A DNA stretch of 64,000 nt, taken from NCBI GenBank assembly GCA_020636995.1, contig JACJWU010000001.1, positions 186,001 to 250,000 on the forward strand. Direction: 5' to 3'. Origin of the DNA: Actinomycetota bacterium (GTDB lineage: Bacteria; Actinomycetota; Actinomycetes; S36-B12; UBA10799). Under the pieces are notes generated by a model. The model searched no databases and was not told the origin of the DNA. It worked only from the letters and a program-made list of their open reading frames with translations. Of the stretch, positions 1-8,144 are shown one piece after another (the stretch's first letter is position 1; every line of letters starts with the position of its first letter). A program made the position numbers and the translations under genes.

Positions 1-167
1 ATCTCTCGTACCGACGGCGGGTAGCCGCGAGTCTCCACCGCGTGCCTGATCTCCTGCAGGATGCGGCGCTGACGCTCAGTCAGACCATCCTTACCGGTCG
101 GGGTCTCCGGCAGTTCCACGACCTCCGAACCGCCGTCTGCCGTCTCCTCACTGCGGGTGCGGGCCAT
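1..167 (-). CDS. lexA: LexA repressor (N-terminal part, runs off the window)
   Basis: This is the 5' end of the SOS repressor gene; only about 55 codons lie in the window. The start ATG at 167-165 is preceded by a strong GAGGAGG ribosome site (171-180). After a short acidic actinobacterial-type extension, the protein shows LTERQRRILQEIRHAVETRG then YPPSVREI, which is the first helix and the start of the winged helix-turn-helix of LexA. The autocleavage domain lies outside. LexA binds CGAAC-N4-GTTCG operators and is inactivated by RecA-stimulated self-cleavage. Two such operators lie between this gene and the divergent LysM gene, so autoregulation is expected. The family call is firm; completeness cannot be judged. 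Confidence 0.93.
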   Translation of the reverse strand, partial: MARTRSEETADGGSEVVELPETPTGKDGLTERQRRILQEIRHAVETRGYPPSVRE

Positions 168-242
168 TGTTGCCTCCTCGATTCCGGTGTGCGGACGCGC
201 TGTCCGACCTGTCTGCCACAGTAGCCGGATCACGCTCCGAGA

Positions 243-258
243 TCAAACACATGTTCGA
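243..258. promoter_or_regulatory. LexA (SOS) box 1, lexA side
   Basis: TCAAACACATGTTCGA fits the actinobacterial SOS operator CGAAC-N4-GTTCG with one mismatch in the left half. It lies 76 bp upstream of the lexA start, which suits autoregulation. Confidence 0.75.
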
Positions 259-294
259 TGTGGGTGGAAACGTGTCGGACCCATCTGATAGACA

Positions 295-310
295 TCGAAC
301 ATGCGTTCAT
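295..310. promoter_or_regulatory. LexA (SOS) box 2, LysM-gene side
   Basis: TCGAACATGCGTTCAT matches CGAAC-N4-GTTCG with one mismatch at the last base. It sits 32 bp before the LysM gene's ATG, where it could block that promoter directly. Confidence 0.8.
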
Positions 311-341
311 AAAGAACGTGTGTACGAGAACTGGAGAGGTC

Positions 342-800
342 ATGGCGACTATCAGTGCTTCCCCCCGGGTGAGCCCCCTGCGCTGGATTCCGGTACCCGT
401 CCGCGACGTCGATCTGGAGGCGCCCCAGGCGCCCCGCGAGGGTGTCCGGTCACGACCGGCGACCTTGCCGGCGACCGCCTCGGTCGCGGTCGACTGGCGG
501 ATCGTCGGTTGGATCGCGGTGCTGTTCGTGGGCACCTTGATCTTCTCCGGGCTGTTCGGCGGGTCAGCCGCACCGGTCGCCGCGCCGCGACCGGTGGTGG
601 CGGGGCCCGCCGAGTCTGCGGCATCGCCGGCCTACACGGTCCTGGCGGGCGACACGCTGTGGGGCATTGCGCAGCGCGTTGCCCCCGGGCAGGATCCGCG
701 AGAGACGGTGAGTGAGATCCGCACTCTCAACGGTCTGGCCAACGGTCAGGTCCTGGGCGTGGGTGACGTGCTGTTGCTTCCGTCACCTGCCCCTCGGTGA
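342..800 (+). CDS. LysM membrane protein, SOS-induced division inhibitor (ChiZ/DivS position)
   Basis: A 152-residue protein. A cytoplasmic N-terminus of about 50 residues is followed by one transmembrane helix (about 53-72, GWIAVLFVGTLIFSGLF). An Ala/Pro linker and a C-terminal LysM domain (YTVLAGDTLWGIAQRV onward) place the peptidoglycan-binding part outside. I chose the ATG at 342 because GGAGAGG lies just upstream; the longer frame from 258 would run through both LexA boxes. The order lexA / divergent LysM protein / nrdR is that of M. tuberculosis Rv2720-Rv2719c-Rv2718c, where Rv2719c (ChiZ) is a damage-induced cell-division inhibitor; DivS of Corynebacterium has the same place. The same role here is inferred from synteny, domain order and operators. 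Confidence 0.8.
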   Translation: MATISASPRVSPLRWIPVPVRDVDLEAPQAPREGVRSRPATLPATASVAVDWRIVGWIAVLFVGTLIFSGLFGGSAAPVAAPRPVVAGPAESAASPAYTVLAGDTLWGIAQRVAPGQDPRETVSEIRTLNGLANGQVLGVGDVLLLPSPAPR

Positions 801-873
801 TCGCCACTTCGGACCGCGGATGCGACACAGTGCCGAAAGTGCTTGCGCACATCTGGGAAGGCGCATACGGTTG

Positions 874-968
874 CCACCACATGTAGTAGTTACACCAATG
901 TGATTCATCCACAGGTTGTGGTCAGAGCGGCACAGGTTGTCCCCAGGAAATCCGCCGGATCGTCCACA
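874..968. promoter_or_regulatory. nrdR-nrdJ upstream region with possible NrdR and DnaA sites
   Basis: The 199-bp gap before nrdR holds several candidate sites. CCACCACATGTAGTAG (874-889) is an imperfect palindrome resembling an NrdR box. TCATCCACA (905-913), TTGTCCCCA (937-945) and TCGTCCACA (960-968) resemble the DnaA box TTGTCCACA, the last two with a single mismatch. CACAGGTTGT occurs twice (910-919 and 931-940), 21 bp apart. These are motif matches by eye; no second NrdR box at the canonical spacing was found. Confidence 0.35.
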
Positions 969-999
969 GTCGCACCGATGAGCAGGGTTTGGAGACACG

Positions 1000-1539
1000 A
1001 TGCACTGCCCGTTCTGCCGCAGTGACGACTCCCGGGTCGTCGACTCCCGGCTTGCCGACGACGGTGCGGCGGTGCGCAGGCGGCGGCAGTGTGCGCAGTG
1101 CCAGCGACGCTTCACCACCATCGAGGTGGCGGCACTGAACGTCGTGAAGCGCTCCGGTGTGGTGGAGCCCTTCCGGCGCGACAAGATCATCAGCGGGGTG
1201 CGCAAGGCGTGCCAGGGTCGGCCGGTCTCGGACGACGAACTCGCGGTACTGGCACAGCAGGTCGAGGACACGCTGCGTGACTCCGGCTGTGCCGAGGTGC
1301 CGGCGCACGAGATCGGACTGACCATCCTGGGCCCGTTGCGTGACCTCGACGAGGTCGCCTACCTGCGGTTCGCGTCCGTCTACCGGGCGTTCGACTCCCT
1401 CGACGACTTCGAGCAGGAGATCGCGTTGTTGAAAGCCAGTCGGTCACCCGCCGGTGGCCGGCCGAAGAGAGTACGGATCGATATCACCGAGGGGCAGAAA
1501 CCGGCCCTCACAACTGTTGTCCAGAAGGAGGGCACATGA
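1000..1539 (+). CDS. nrdR: Transcriptional repressor NrdR
   Basis: A 179-residue regulator that senses ATP/dATP through an ATP-cone and represses ribonucleotide reductase genes. The N-terminus has the zinc ribbon CPFC (residues 3-6) and CAQC (about 31-34), followed by RRFTTIE and the ATP-cone beginning near VVKRSGVVEPFRRDKI. The length is slightly above the usual 150-170 residues because of a basic C-terminal tail. GGAGACACG precedes the ATG at 1000. Its stop overlaps the nrdJ start (ATGA, 1536-1539), so repressor and target reductase are made from one transcript, implying autoregulation of the pair. Confidence 0.95.
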   Translation: MHCPFCRSDDSRVVDSRLADDGAAVRRRRQCAQCQRRFTTIEVAALNVVKRSGVVEPFRRDKIISGVRKACQGRPVSDDELAVLAQQVEDTLRDSGCAEVPAHEIGLTILGPLRDLDEVAYLRFASVYRAFDSLDDFEQEIALLKASRSPAGGRPKRVRIDITEGQKPALTTVVQKEGT

Positions 1540-4364
1540 CCGACCAGTCCATTCCCAAGGCGCGCACTGCGGGCGTGAAAGGGGCCGAGGTGACGGTGGA
1601 GACCACCGGATTGACCATCGAGCGGCTGTACACGACGCCCGGGGTCCACCCGTACGACGAGGTGGAGTGGGAACGTCGGGATGTCGTGCAGACGAACTGG
1701 AAGACCGACGAGGTGGTCTTCGAGCAGCACGGTGTCGAGTTCCCGACATTCTGGTCGATCAACGCATCGACGATTGTGACCACCAAATACTTCCGCGGTG
1801 CGCAAGGTACCGACCAGCGGGAGTGGAGCCTGAAGCAACTGATCGACCGCGTGGTTCTCACGTACGTCAAGGGCGGGCGCCAGCACGGCTACTTCGCCAC
1901 GGAGCAGGATGCCGAGGTCTTCGAGGCGGAGTTGACCTGGATGCTGCTGCACCAGGTGTTCTCCTTCAACTCGCCGGTCTGGTTCAACGTCGGTACCACC
2001 TCGCCGCAGCAGGTGAGTGCGTGCTTCATCCTCTCGGTCGACGACACCATGGACTCGATCCTCAACTGGTACCGGGAGGAGGGCCTGATCTTCAAGGGCG
2101 GCTCCGGCGCCGGGCTGAACATCTCCCGGATCCGGTCCAGCAAGGAGCTCCTGCGGTCCTCCGGTGGTACCGCCTCCGGCCCTGTCTCGTTCATGCGTGG
2201 CGCCGACGCCTCGGCCGGGACCATCAAGTCCGGCGGTGCGACCCGTCGCGCGGCCAAGATGGTCGTGCTCGACGTCGATCACCCCGACATCGAGGAGTTC
2301 ATCGAGACCAAGGTCAGCGAGGAGGAGAAGATCCGGGTCCTGCGCGACGCCGGCTTCGACATGGACCTGGGCGGCAAGGACATCACCAGCGTCCAGTACC
2401 AGAACGCCAACAACAGCGTCCGGGTCTCCGACGAGTTCATGCGCGCTGTGGAGGCCGAGGACGAGTTCGGCCTGCGGGCACGCACCAACGGTGAGGTCAT
2501 CGAGAGTGTCGACGCGAAGAAGCTCTTCCGCAAGATGTCGGAGGCGGCGTGGGCGTGCGCGGACCCGGGGATCCAGTACGACGACACGATCAACGACTGG
2601 CACACGAACCCCGAGACCGGTCGTATCACCGCATCGAACCCCTGCTCGGAGTACATGTCACTGGACAACTCTTCATGCAACCTGGCCTCGTTGAACCTGC
2701 TGAAGTTCCTCAAGGACGACGGCAGCTTCGATGCCGAGCGGTTCGGCAAGGCGGTGCAGTTGATCATCACCGCGATGGACATCTCGATCTGTTTCGCCGA
2801 CTTCCCCACTGAGGCGATCGGCGACACGACACGTGACTACCGCCAACTCGGTATCGGGTACGCCAACCTCGGTGCGCTGCTGATGGCGTGCGGTCTGCCC
2901 TACGACTCCGACGGTGGGCGCGCCCTGGCGGCGTCCATCACGAGCCTCATGACGGGCGCGGCGTACAAGCGCTCGGCGGAACTCGCCGGTGTGGTCGGTC
3001 CCTACACGGGATACGCACGCAACGCCGCGGCACACGCGCGGGTCATGCGCAAGCACGCTGCGGCGACCGACAGTGTGCGTTCGGTGTCGACGTTGGATGG
3101 CGACGTCCTGCGGCTTGCCTCGCACATGTGGGACGAGGGCAACGCGATCGGCGCGAAGAACGGCTGGCGCAACGCGCAGGCGAGCGTGCTGGCGCCGACC
3201 GGGACCATCGGGTTCATGATGGACTGCGACACCACCGGCATCGAGCCGGACTTCTCCCTGGTGAAGTTCAAGAAGCTCGTGGGCGGCGGCTCGATGGAGA
3301 TCGTCAACCAGACGATCCCGCGGGCGCTGCAGCGGCTCGGATACGCCGAAGAGACCGTGGAGGCGATCGTCGAGTACATCGCCGCGCACGGCCACGTGGT
3401 GGACGCCCCCGGGCTGAAGCCCGAGCACTATCAGGTCTTCGACTGCGCGATGGGCGAGCGCACGATCAGTCCCATGGGCCATGTGCGAATGATGGCTGCT
3501 GTGCAGCCGTTCCTTTCCGGCGCGATCTCCAAGACGGTCAACATGCCGGAGTCGGCGACCATCGAAGAGGTCGAGGAGATCTACTTCCAGGGCTGGAAAC
3601 TGGGTCTGAAGGCGCTGGCGATCTACCGGGACAACTGCAAGGTCGGACAGCCGCTCTCGGACGCGAAAGCGGACAAGAAGCAGGCACCCGCCGAGGTGAT
3701 CACCGAAGCCCGTCCCGTGCGCAAGCGCCTTCCCAAGGTGCGGCCGAGCCAGACGATCTCGTTCAGCGTCGGAGGTGCCGAGGGCTACATGACCGCCGGC
3801 TCCTACCCCGACGATGGCTTGGGAGAGGTCTTCCTCAAGCTCGGCAAGCAGGGTTCCACGCTGGCCGGCGTGATGGATGCCTTCTCCATCGCGACATCGA
3901 TCGCCCTGCAGTACGGGGTGCCGTTGGAGGCCTTCGTCTCGAAGTTCGTCAACATGCGGTTCGAGCCGTCGGGGATGACCGATGACCCGGACATCCGGAT
4001 GGCGCAGTCGATGATGGACTACATCTTCCGACGGCTGGCCCTGGATCACCTTCCGTACGAGAAGCGGGCGGCACTGGGCATCTTCACCGCCGAGGAGCGT
4101 GCGGGCCAACTCGATGAATCCGCCGGTCACCAGTCACAATCGGCGCCCGCTGCTGTCGAGGAGGACCTCAGCGCTGGGACTGCGGAGCACGAGATCGGGA
4201 CAGCCAGCGTGCCCAGTTCGGTGCACTCGTCGGCCGAACTGCTCGAGGCCATCACCGGCAAGACGGCCGATGCACCACTGTGCATGACCTGCGGGATCAA
4301 GATGCGCCCGGCCGGATCGTGCTACGTGTGCGAAGGGTGCGGCTCCACGAGCGGCTGCAGCTGA
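1536..4364 (+). CDS. nrdJ: Adenosylcobalamin-dependent (class II) ribonucleotide reductase
   Basis: A 942-residue enzyme that reduces ribonucleotides to deoxyribonucleotides using a B12-derived thiyl radical, independent of oxygen. The active-site loop N368-P-C370-S-E372 carries the radical cysteine; C163 (SACFILSVDD) and C381 (SSCNLASLN) are the expected redox pair. The C-terminus has a cysteine-rich tail with CMTCGIKM and YVCEGCG, typical of actinobacterial NrdJ and used for re-reduction. Length fits the family (about 930-960). It is coupled to nrdR by an ATGA overlap. I saw no cobalamin riboswitch in front of the operon. A hairpin terminator follows. Confidence 0.96.
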   Translation: MTDQSIPKARTAGVKGAEVTVETTGLTIERLYTTPGVHPYDEVEWERRDVVQTNWKTDEVVFEQHGVEFPTFWSINASTIVTTKYFRGAQGTDQREWSLKQLIDRVVLTYVKGGRQHGYFATEQDAEVFEAELTWMLLHQVFSFNSPVWFNVGTTSPQQVSACFILSVDDTMDSILNWYREEGLIFKGGSGAGLNISRIRSSKELLRSSGGTASGPVSFMRGADASAGTIKSGGATRRAAKMVVLDVDHPDIEEFIETKVSEEEKIRVLRDAGFDMDLGGKDITSVQYQNANNSVRVSDEFMRAVEAEDEFGLRARTNGEVIESVDAKKLFRKMSEAAWACADPGIQYDDTINDWHTNPETGRITASNPCSEYMSLDNSSCNLASLNLLKFLKDDGSFDAERFGKAVQLIITAMDISICFADFPTEAIGDTTRDYRQLGIGYANLGALLMACGLPYDSDGGRALAASITSLMTGAAYKRSAELAGVVGPYTGYARNAAAHARVMRKHAAATDSVRSVSTLDGDVLRLASHMWDEGNAIGAKNGWRNAQASVLAPTGTIGFMMDCDTTGIEPDFSLVKFKKLVGGGSMEIVNQTIPRALQRLGYAEETVEAIVEYIAAHGHVVDAPGLKPEHYQVFDCAMGERTISPMGHVRMMAAVQPFLSGAISKTVNMPESATIEEVEEIYFQGWKLGLKALAIYRDNCKVGQPLSDAKADKKQAPAEVITEARPVRKRLPKVRPSQTISFSVGGAEGYMTAGSYPDDGLGEVFLKLGKQGSTLAGVMDAFSIATSIALQYGVPLEAFVSKFVNMRFEPSGMTDDPDIRMAQSMMDYIFRRLALDHLPYEKRAALGIFTAEERAGQLDESAGHQSQSAPAAVEEDLSAGTAEHEIGTASVPSSVHSSAELLEAITGKTADAPLCMTCGIKMRPAGSCYVCEGCGSTSGCS

Positions 4365-4374
4365 CACCAGACGA

Positions 4375-4411
4375 GGGAGGGCGGCCCAGCCACGCAGCGG
4401 GTCGCCCTCCC
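4375..4411 (+). terminator. Terminator hairpin after nrdJ
   Basis: GGGAGGGCGGCCC (4375-4387) pairs with GGGTCGCCCTCCC (4399-4411): a 13-bp stem with one G-U pair, 11 nt after the nrdJ stop, followed by TTCTCC. It lacks a full U-tract, as is common in high-GC actinobacteria. Confidence 0.75.
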
Positions 4412-4505
4412 TTCTCCATGCCCGCCGATTGTTCACACGTCCGAGTGAACCGCTGAAGCGATACGCAACGCGAGGCTCGCTTACGGCTCGGTCGCCTGGA
4501 CCAAG

Positions 4506-5861
4506 GTGGCGGCGGTGAAGCTGGAACCCCAGGAGGACCAGTCGGCATTCATGCTGGTCCAGGTCGAGGACGTGACTGCCGAACGGGAAGCGCAGGAGGA
4601 GCTCGCCTTCCAGGCGCTCCACGATTCCCTGACGGGTCTTCGCAACCGCTCATGGCTCATACAGGTGCTGGACCAGGACCTCGCGGATGCTACGGCGCTG
4701 GGTCAGCACGTCGGTGTGCTGTTCATCGATCTGGACAACTTCAAGGTCGTCAACGACTCTTTGGGCCATGTCGCCGGCGACGAGGTTCTCTCGCAGATCG
4801 GGCATCGTTTGCAGTCGGCAATGTCATCCCGCGAGCGACTCGGCCGGTTCGGCGGTGACGAATTCGTGGTCATCGTGCCCGAGGTCGGTGATGTCCTGGA
4901 GGTCGAGCGGGTCGCTGAGCGCATCGACGCGGTGATCAGGCAGGAACTGGAGATCCAGGGCCACCGGATCGTTCCGACCGGTTCGATCGGAATCGCCGTG
5001 TCCGACGCCTCGTCGACGGCGGACGGCCTGCTGCGCGACACCGATGCAGCGTTGTTCCGGGCGAAGTCCACCGGCCGGGGCCGGTGGCACTTCTTCGATC
5101 AGCAGATGCACGACCAAGCCGTTGATCGGCTCACGGTGGAGGGCGAGATCCGGCGCGGCCTCGACGACGGGCAATTCTTCGTGGTGTACCAGCCGATCGT
5201 GCGGCTGCGGGATCGCAAGGTGATCGGGCACGAGGCTCTGGTGCGCTGGCAACACCCGGTGCGCGGTCTTGTGTCACCAGGGGACTTTCTCCCTGTGGCC
5301 GAGGAGAGCGGCCTGATCGTGCCGTTGGGGCGGCACGTCCTCCATCAGGTGTGCACGACGCTACGCGACCGCAGCGACATGGGACCGATCAGTGTGAACG
5401 TCTCGGCTGTTGAACTGGCATCGCGCGGCTGGGCCGGGAGTCTGCTCGCAACGCTGGAGGACTACGCGGTCAAGCCCGAGCAGATCGTGGTCGAGGTCAC
5501 CGAGACGGCAGTGCTGTCCCAGTTGGACAGCACGGGCGAGGATCTTGCGTCGTTGCGCGATCTCGGAGTGGGTGTTCACGTCGACGACTTCGGGACCGGC
5601 TTCTCCTCCATCTCGCTGTTGCGGGACCTGCCGGTCACCGGGCTCAAGCTCGACCGTAGTTTCGTGCAGAGCCTGACCTCCGATGACAGTCAGGCCAACG
5701 CGTTGTCGGCCGGTGTTGCGGGCCTGGTCCATGGGCTGCACCTGACGGGCATTGCCGAGGGGGTGGAGACGGAAGCGCAATGGGCGACCTTGTTGTCCCA
5801 GGGGTGGGAGTTCGGGCAGGGGTACCTCTTCGGCCGTCCCGCGCCCATGGAGTCGGCGTAG
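4506..5861 (+). CDS. GGDEF-EAL c-di-GMP protein with truncated PAS domain
   Basis: The encoded protein has a PAS C-terminal end (about 1-30, ending VQVEDVTAERE), a GGDEF domain (about 35-195) and an EAL domain (about 205-451). The diguanylate cyclase signature GRFGGDEF is intact; no RxxD inhibitory site precedes it. The phosphodiesterase motifs are all present: EALVRW, NVS, the ETA glutamate, DDFGTGFSS, KLDRSF and EGVE. It could therefore make or degrade cyclic di-GMP. The start is unusual: the first start codon is GTG 4506 (GTG 4515 is an alternative), yet PAS-like coding sequence (RLAYGSVAWTK) continues in frame upstream to a TGA at 4446. The gene looks 5'-truncated. No membrane segment is visible. 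Confidence 0.85.
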   Translation: MAAVKLEPQEDQSAFMLVQVEDVTAEREAQEELAFQALHDSLTGLRNRSWLIQVLDQDLADATALGQHVGVLFIDLDNFKVVNDSLGHVAGDEVLSQIGHRLQSAMSSRERLGRFGGDEFVVIVPEVGDVLEVERVAERIDAVIRQELEIQGHRIVPTGSIGIAVSDASSTADGLLRDTDAALFRAKSTGRGRWHFFDQQMHDQAVDRLTVEGEIRRGLDDGQFFVVYQPIVRLRDRKVIGHEALVRWQHPVRGLVSPGDFLPVAEESGLIVPLGRHVLHQVCTTLRDRSDMGPISVNVSAVELASRGWAGSLLATLEDYAVKPEQIVVEVTETAVLSQLDSTGEDLASLRDLGVGVHVDDFGTGFSSISLLRDLPVTGLKLDRSFVQSLTSDDSQANALSAGVAGLVHGLHLTGIAEGVETEAQWATLLSQGWEFGQGYLFGRPAPMESA

Positions 5862-5863
5862 CG

Positions 5864-6772
5864 CTACGGGGCCGCGGCCTCGACCTCGGTGGTGGCCCTG
5901 GTGGCCAGCCACGACCCGATCAGCACGATGGGGAAACCCACGAGCATGCCGGTCGTGACGGGCTCGGAGAGCACCGCCACGCCAAGCAGCAAGGCGACGG
6001 CCGGATTGATGAATGTGATCACCACGGCCCGGACAGGGCCAGCGGCTGCGATGAGGCGCAGGAACAGGAAGAACGCCAAGGCCGTGCAGACCAGCCCCAG
6101 CACCAGCAGCGAAGTGATCGTTGCCTGTGACAGTGGCCACGACCCGATGAGTGCCGGCCCGCCGAGGGGAAGGTAGACGACGGCGACGACCAGTACTGAC
6201 AGGGCGATCGTGCCGATGGCTGGCGCAGGGTTGTCGAGGCGGTCGAGCAGGATGGGTCCCACCGCGTAGCACGTGGCCACGATCAGCATCTCAAGAACGC
6301 TCACGCCGTCGAGATGGCCGTCCAGGGCGTTGAGCCCCACGAGCGCCGCCACGCCCAGCATGCCCAGTGCCATCCCGAGCACGCGCACACCGGCCAGTGT
6401 CCTGCGGTCGCCCATCATCGCCAGGACGACCGCGCCGATGATCGGGACCGCGGCCAGCAGCAGCCCGGCGAGCGCGCTGGAGATCCGCTGCTCGGCATGC
6501 CCGAGGAGCAGCCAGGGGATCCCCATCTCCAGAACAGCGAACACGGCAACCGGGCGCCAATGGCGCGCCGCTGCCCGCAACGCACCCGAATGCAGGGCCA
6601 CCGGGACCAGGACGAGAGCGGCCAGACCTGTGCGCCCGAGCACAACGGCCGATGGCGGGATCTGCTCCACAGCGATCTTGATGAACAAGTAGGGCAGCCC
6701 CCAGATGACGGACATCGCCGCGAACAGCGCCCAGGCCTGACCGGTCAGGCGGTCGTGGTGATGGGCGGGCAT
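5864..6772 (-). CDS. EamA/DMT-family transporter
   Basis: A 302-residue inner-membrane protein with about ten hydrophobic segments in two EamA repeats. The first begins near WALFAAMSVIWGLPYLFIKI, the second near LIVATCYAVGPILL. This is the size and layout of drug/metabolite transporters such as RhaT/YdcZ relatives; the substrate cannot be read from sequence. The ATG at 6772 lies 6 nt after a TAGCAT box (6784-6779 on this strand), a leaderless arrangement that supports this start. It converges on the GGDEF-EAL gene with only two bases between the stops. Confidence 0.85.
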   Translation of the reverse strand: MPAHHHDRLTGQAWALFAAMSVIWGLPYLFIKIAVEQIPPSAVVLGRTGLAALVLVPVALHSGALRAAARHWRPVAVFAVLEMGIPWLLLGHAEQRISSALAGLLLAAVPIIGAVVLAMMGDRRTLAGVRVLGMALGMLGVAALVGLNALDGHLDGVSVLEMLIVATCYAVGPILLDRLDNPAPAIGTIALSVLVVAVVYLPLGGPALIGSWPLSQATITSLLVLGLVCTALAFFLFLRLIAAAGPVRAVVITFINPAVALLLGVAVLSEPVTTGMLVGFPIVLIGSWLATRATTEVEAAAP

Positions 6773-6778
6773 GACGTC

Positions 6779-6784
6779 ATGCTA
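6779..6784 (-). promoter_or_regulatory. -10 box TAGCAT, leaderless promoter of the EamA gene
   Basis: TAGCAT on the minus strand ends 6 nt before ATG 6772, too close for a ribosome site in the transcript. Confidence 0.6.
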
Positions 6785-6850
6785 GGTGTGGGCTGTGTGG
6801 CCTCCGGGGTGTGCAGGGCACAATGAGCCGGAACTGGCAGGAGTGGGGCG

Positions 6851-7332
6851 ATGACGCAGGGCGACCATGTGATGCAGCGGGAGACGGTTCGGGAGGGCGT
6901 GACCATGGCGCTCTATCTGAGCCTGAGCCTGCTGGCGGTCCTGCTCGCCGTGCCCACCACCACTGAGGAGAATCCGCTTGGGCTGGTGAGCCTCAGCGCC
7001 TGGGGTTGCTGGGGGCACATCTGATCGCCTTCACAATGTCCTCGCGACTGGTGTCCGAAGGGGTCTTCGACGCCGAGTCTCGCCGGGTGGCCACAGCCCA
7101 AGTGGCTGCCGGGCTCGCAATCGTCATCGTGGTCACCATCCCCATGCTGCTGTTCGACGCTCCCACGAGCCTGCACGTCGCGGAAACGCTGTTGCTGCTG
7201 GTCGTACTCGGTGTGGGCTACCTGACCGCTCGCGCGGCCCAGGCATCAGTGCTCAGGTCCGTGCTCTATCTCGTTGCCGTACTGCTGGTCGTGGCGGGCG
7301 TGCTCGTGATCAAGGCGCTGGTCGGTCACTGA
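6851..7332 (+). pseudogene. Five-helix membrane protein interrupted by a one-base frameshift
   Basis: Two partial frames together describe one protein. Frame A starts at ATG 6851 with a ribosome site (GGAGTGGGG) and encodes MALYLSLSLLAVLLAVPT before breaking at TGA 7022-7024. Frame B (7006-7332) starts in mid-membrane-helix with LLGAHLIAFTMSSRLV and contains three further helices. Adding one G to the GGGG run at 7002-7005 joins them into a 160-residue protein with five transmembrane helices. Function unknown. Either this is a recent pseudogene or a sequencing error in a homopolymer; if only frame B is used, it would have to start at TTG 7006 without a ribosome site. Confidence 0.65.
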
Positions 7333-7363
7333 TCCCTGGCTCGGTCGATCACGCACCGCAGGT

Positions 7364-7471
7364 TCAGCCGGTCACGAGGGTGAAAAGCCACACCCCGATG
7401 GCGATTCCGACCAGGATCGCGATCAGCTGCAGGATGGCCATGGCCGCCTTCGTTGCGTTGGAGTTGTTCAC
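7364..7471 (-). CDS. 35-residue single-pass membrane peptide
   Basis: A very short gene starting at GTG 7471, with GGAGGAAG (7473-7480) upstream. It encodes a polar N-terminus (MNNSNATKAAMA), one hydrophobic helix (about residues 13-33, ILQLIAILVGIAIGVWLFTL) and a two-residue tail. The start overlaps the stop of the SHOCT protein gene (GTGA, 7468-7471), so it is translationally coupled to it. I recognise no family. Its strong ribosome site and coupling make it more likely real than chance. It may be an accessory subunit of the neighbouring membrane protein. Confidence 0.6.
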   Translation of the reverse strand: MNNSNATKAAMAILQLIAILVGIAIGVWLFTLVTG

Positions 7472-8133
7472 CCTTCCTCCAGTACACGTTGTTTGGCCGC
7501 GCGGAACTCCTCGTCCGTGAGCGCCCCGGAACGATGCAGTTCGGCCAGTCGCTCAAGGGCTTCCGGAATCGAGTCGGTGGGAGTGGAAGGTGTAGGCGCT
7601 GTGAGGTGCCGCACGCTCACCGGGGCCGGGGTATCTCGGTAGGGGTCGACCGGCATGTCTGACGGCGCGTCGGCCCACAGCATCTGCTTGGCGACGTATC
7701 GGTTGAACAGTCCCAACAGCGGGAATCCGCCCATGAGCACGAAGGCGATGCCGCAGATGATCCATCCCCAGACCAGACCATCGGAGCCGTCGGGCGGATT
7801 GAGGCCGTACTCCCAGAAGTTCCAGCCGAGACTAAGGAACAGCGCGGACCAGGTGAGCAGCGTCAGGCGTGGCCCGGGGAGTCTGGACACGGACACCGCG
7901 TACATCCACAACCCGAGGAGTCCGACGATGATCCCCACAGGCATCAGCGCCGCAGCACCTTCGGGGCACTCCTGCGCGATGACATACGGTCCACCGGATG
8001 CGCAGTACCCTCCGATGTCCATCACGGCCCGCATGCTCAAGAAGACCAGTGTCAATCCCGTGGTGACGATCGCCAGCCCGACGAACATCAGCACCACGCG
8101 GCGCAGGGTCGTCGGATCCATGGCACTCATCAT
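7468..8133 (-). CDS. Four-helix membrane protein with C-terminal SHOCT domain
   Basis: A 221-residue protein with about four transmembrane helices (starting LRRVVLMFVGLAIVTTGLTL, then GIIVGLLGLWMYAVSV, TLLTWSALFLSLGW and WGWIICGIAFVLMGG). A Pro/Thr-rich cytoplasmic linker leads to a SHOCT motif at the very end (ALERLAELHRSGALTDEEF). SHOCT is a short oligomerisation domain found at termini of unrelated proteins. I chose ATG 8133; ATG 8121 is possible, and neither has a strong ribosome site. It lies 11 nt after the AAA ATPase gene and overlaps the 35-residue peptide gene, giving a three-gene operon. Function unknown. Confidence 0.75.
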   Translation of the reverse strand: MMSAMDPTTLRRVVLMFVGLAIVTTGLTLVFLSMRAVMDIGGYCASGGPYVIAQECPEGAAALMPVGIIVGLLGLWMYAVSVSRLPGPRLTLLTWSALFLSLGWNFWEYGLNPPDGSDGLVWGWIICGIAFVLMGGFPLLGLFNRYVAKQMLWADAPSDMPVDPYRDTPAPVSVRHLTAPTPSTPTDSIPEALERLAELHRSGALTDEEFRAAKQRVLEEG

Positions 8134-8144
8134 GCCCGTGGGGA

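Noticed and set aside
258..341. Longer N-terminus for the LysM protein from ATG 258
   Set aside because: It would start inside a LexA box and run through a second one; ATG 342 has a good ribosome site.
909..921. Second NrdR box CCACAGGTTGTGG
   Set aside because: The dyad spacing (5 bp) is wrong for an NrdR box, which needs 8 bp between these half-sites.
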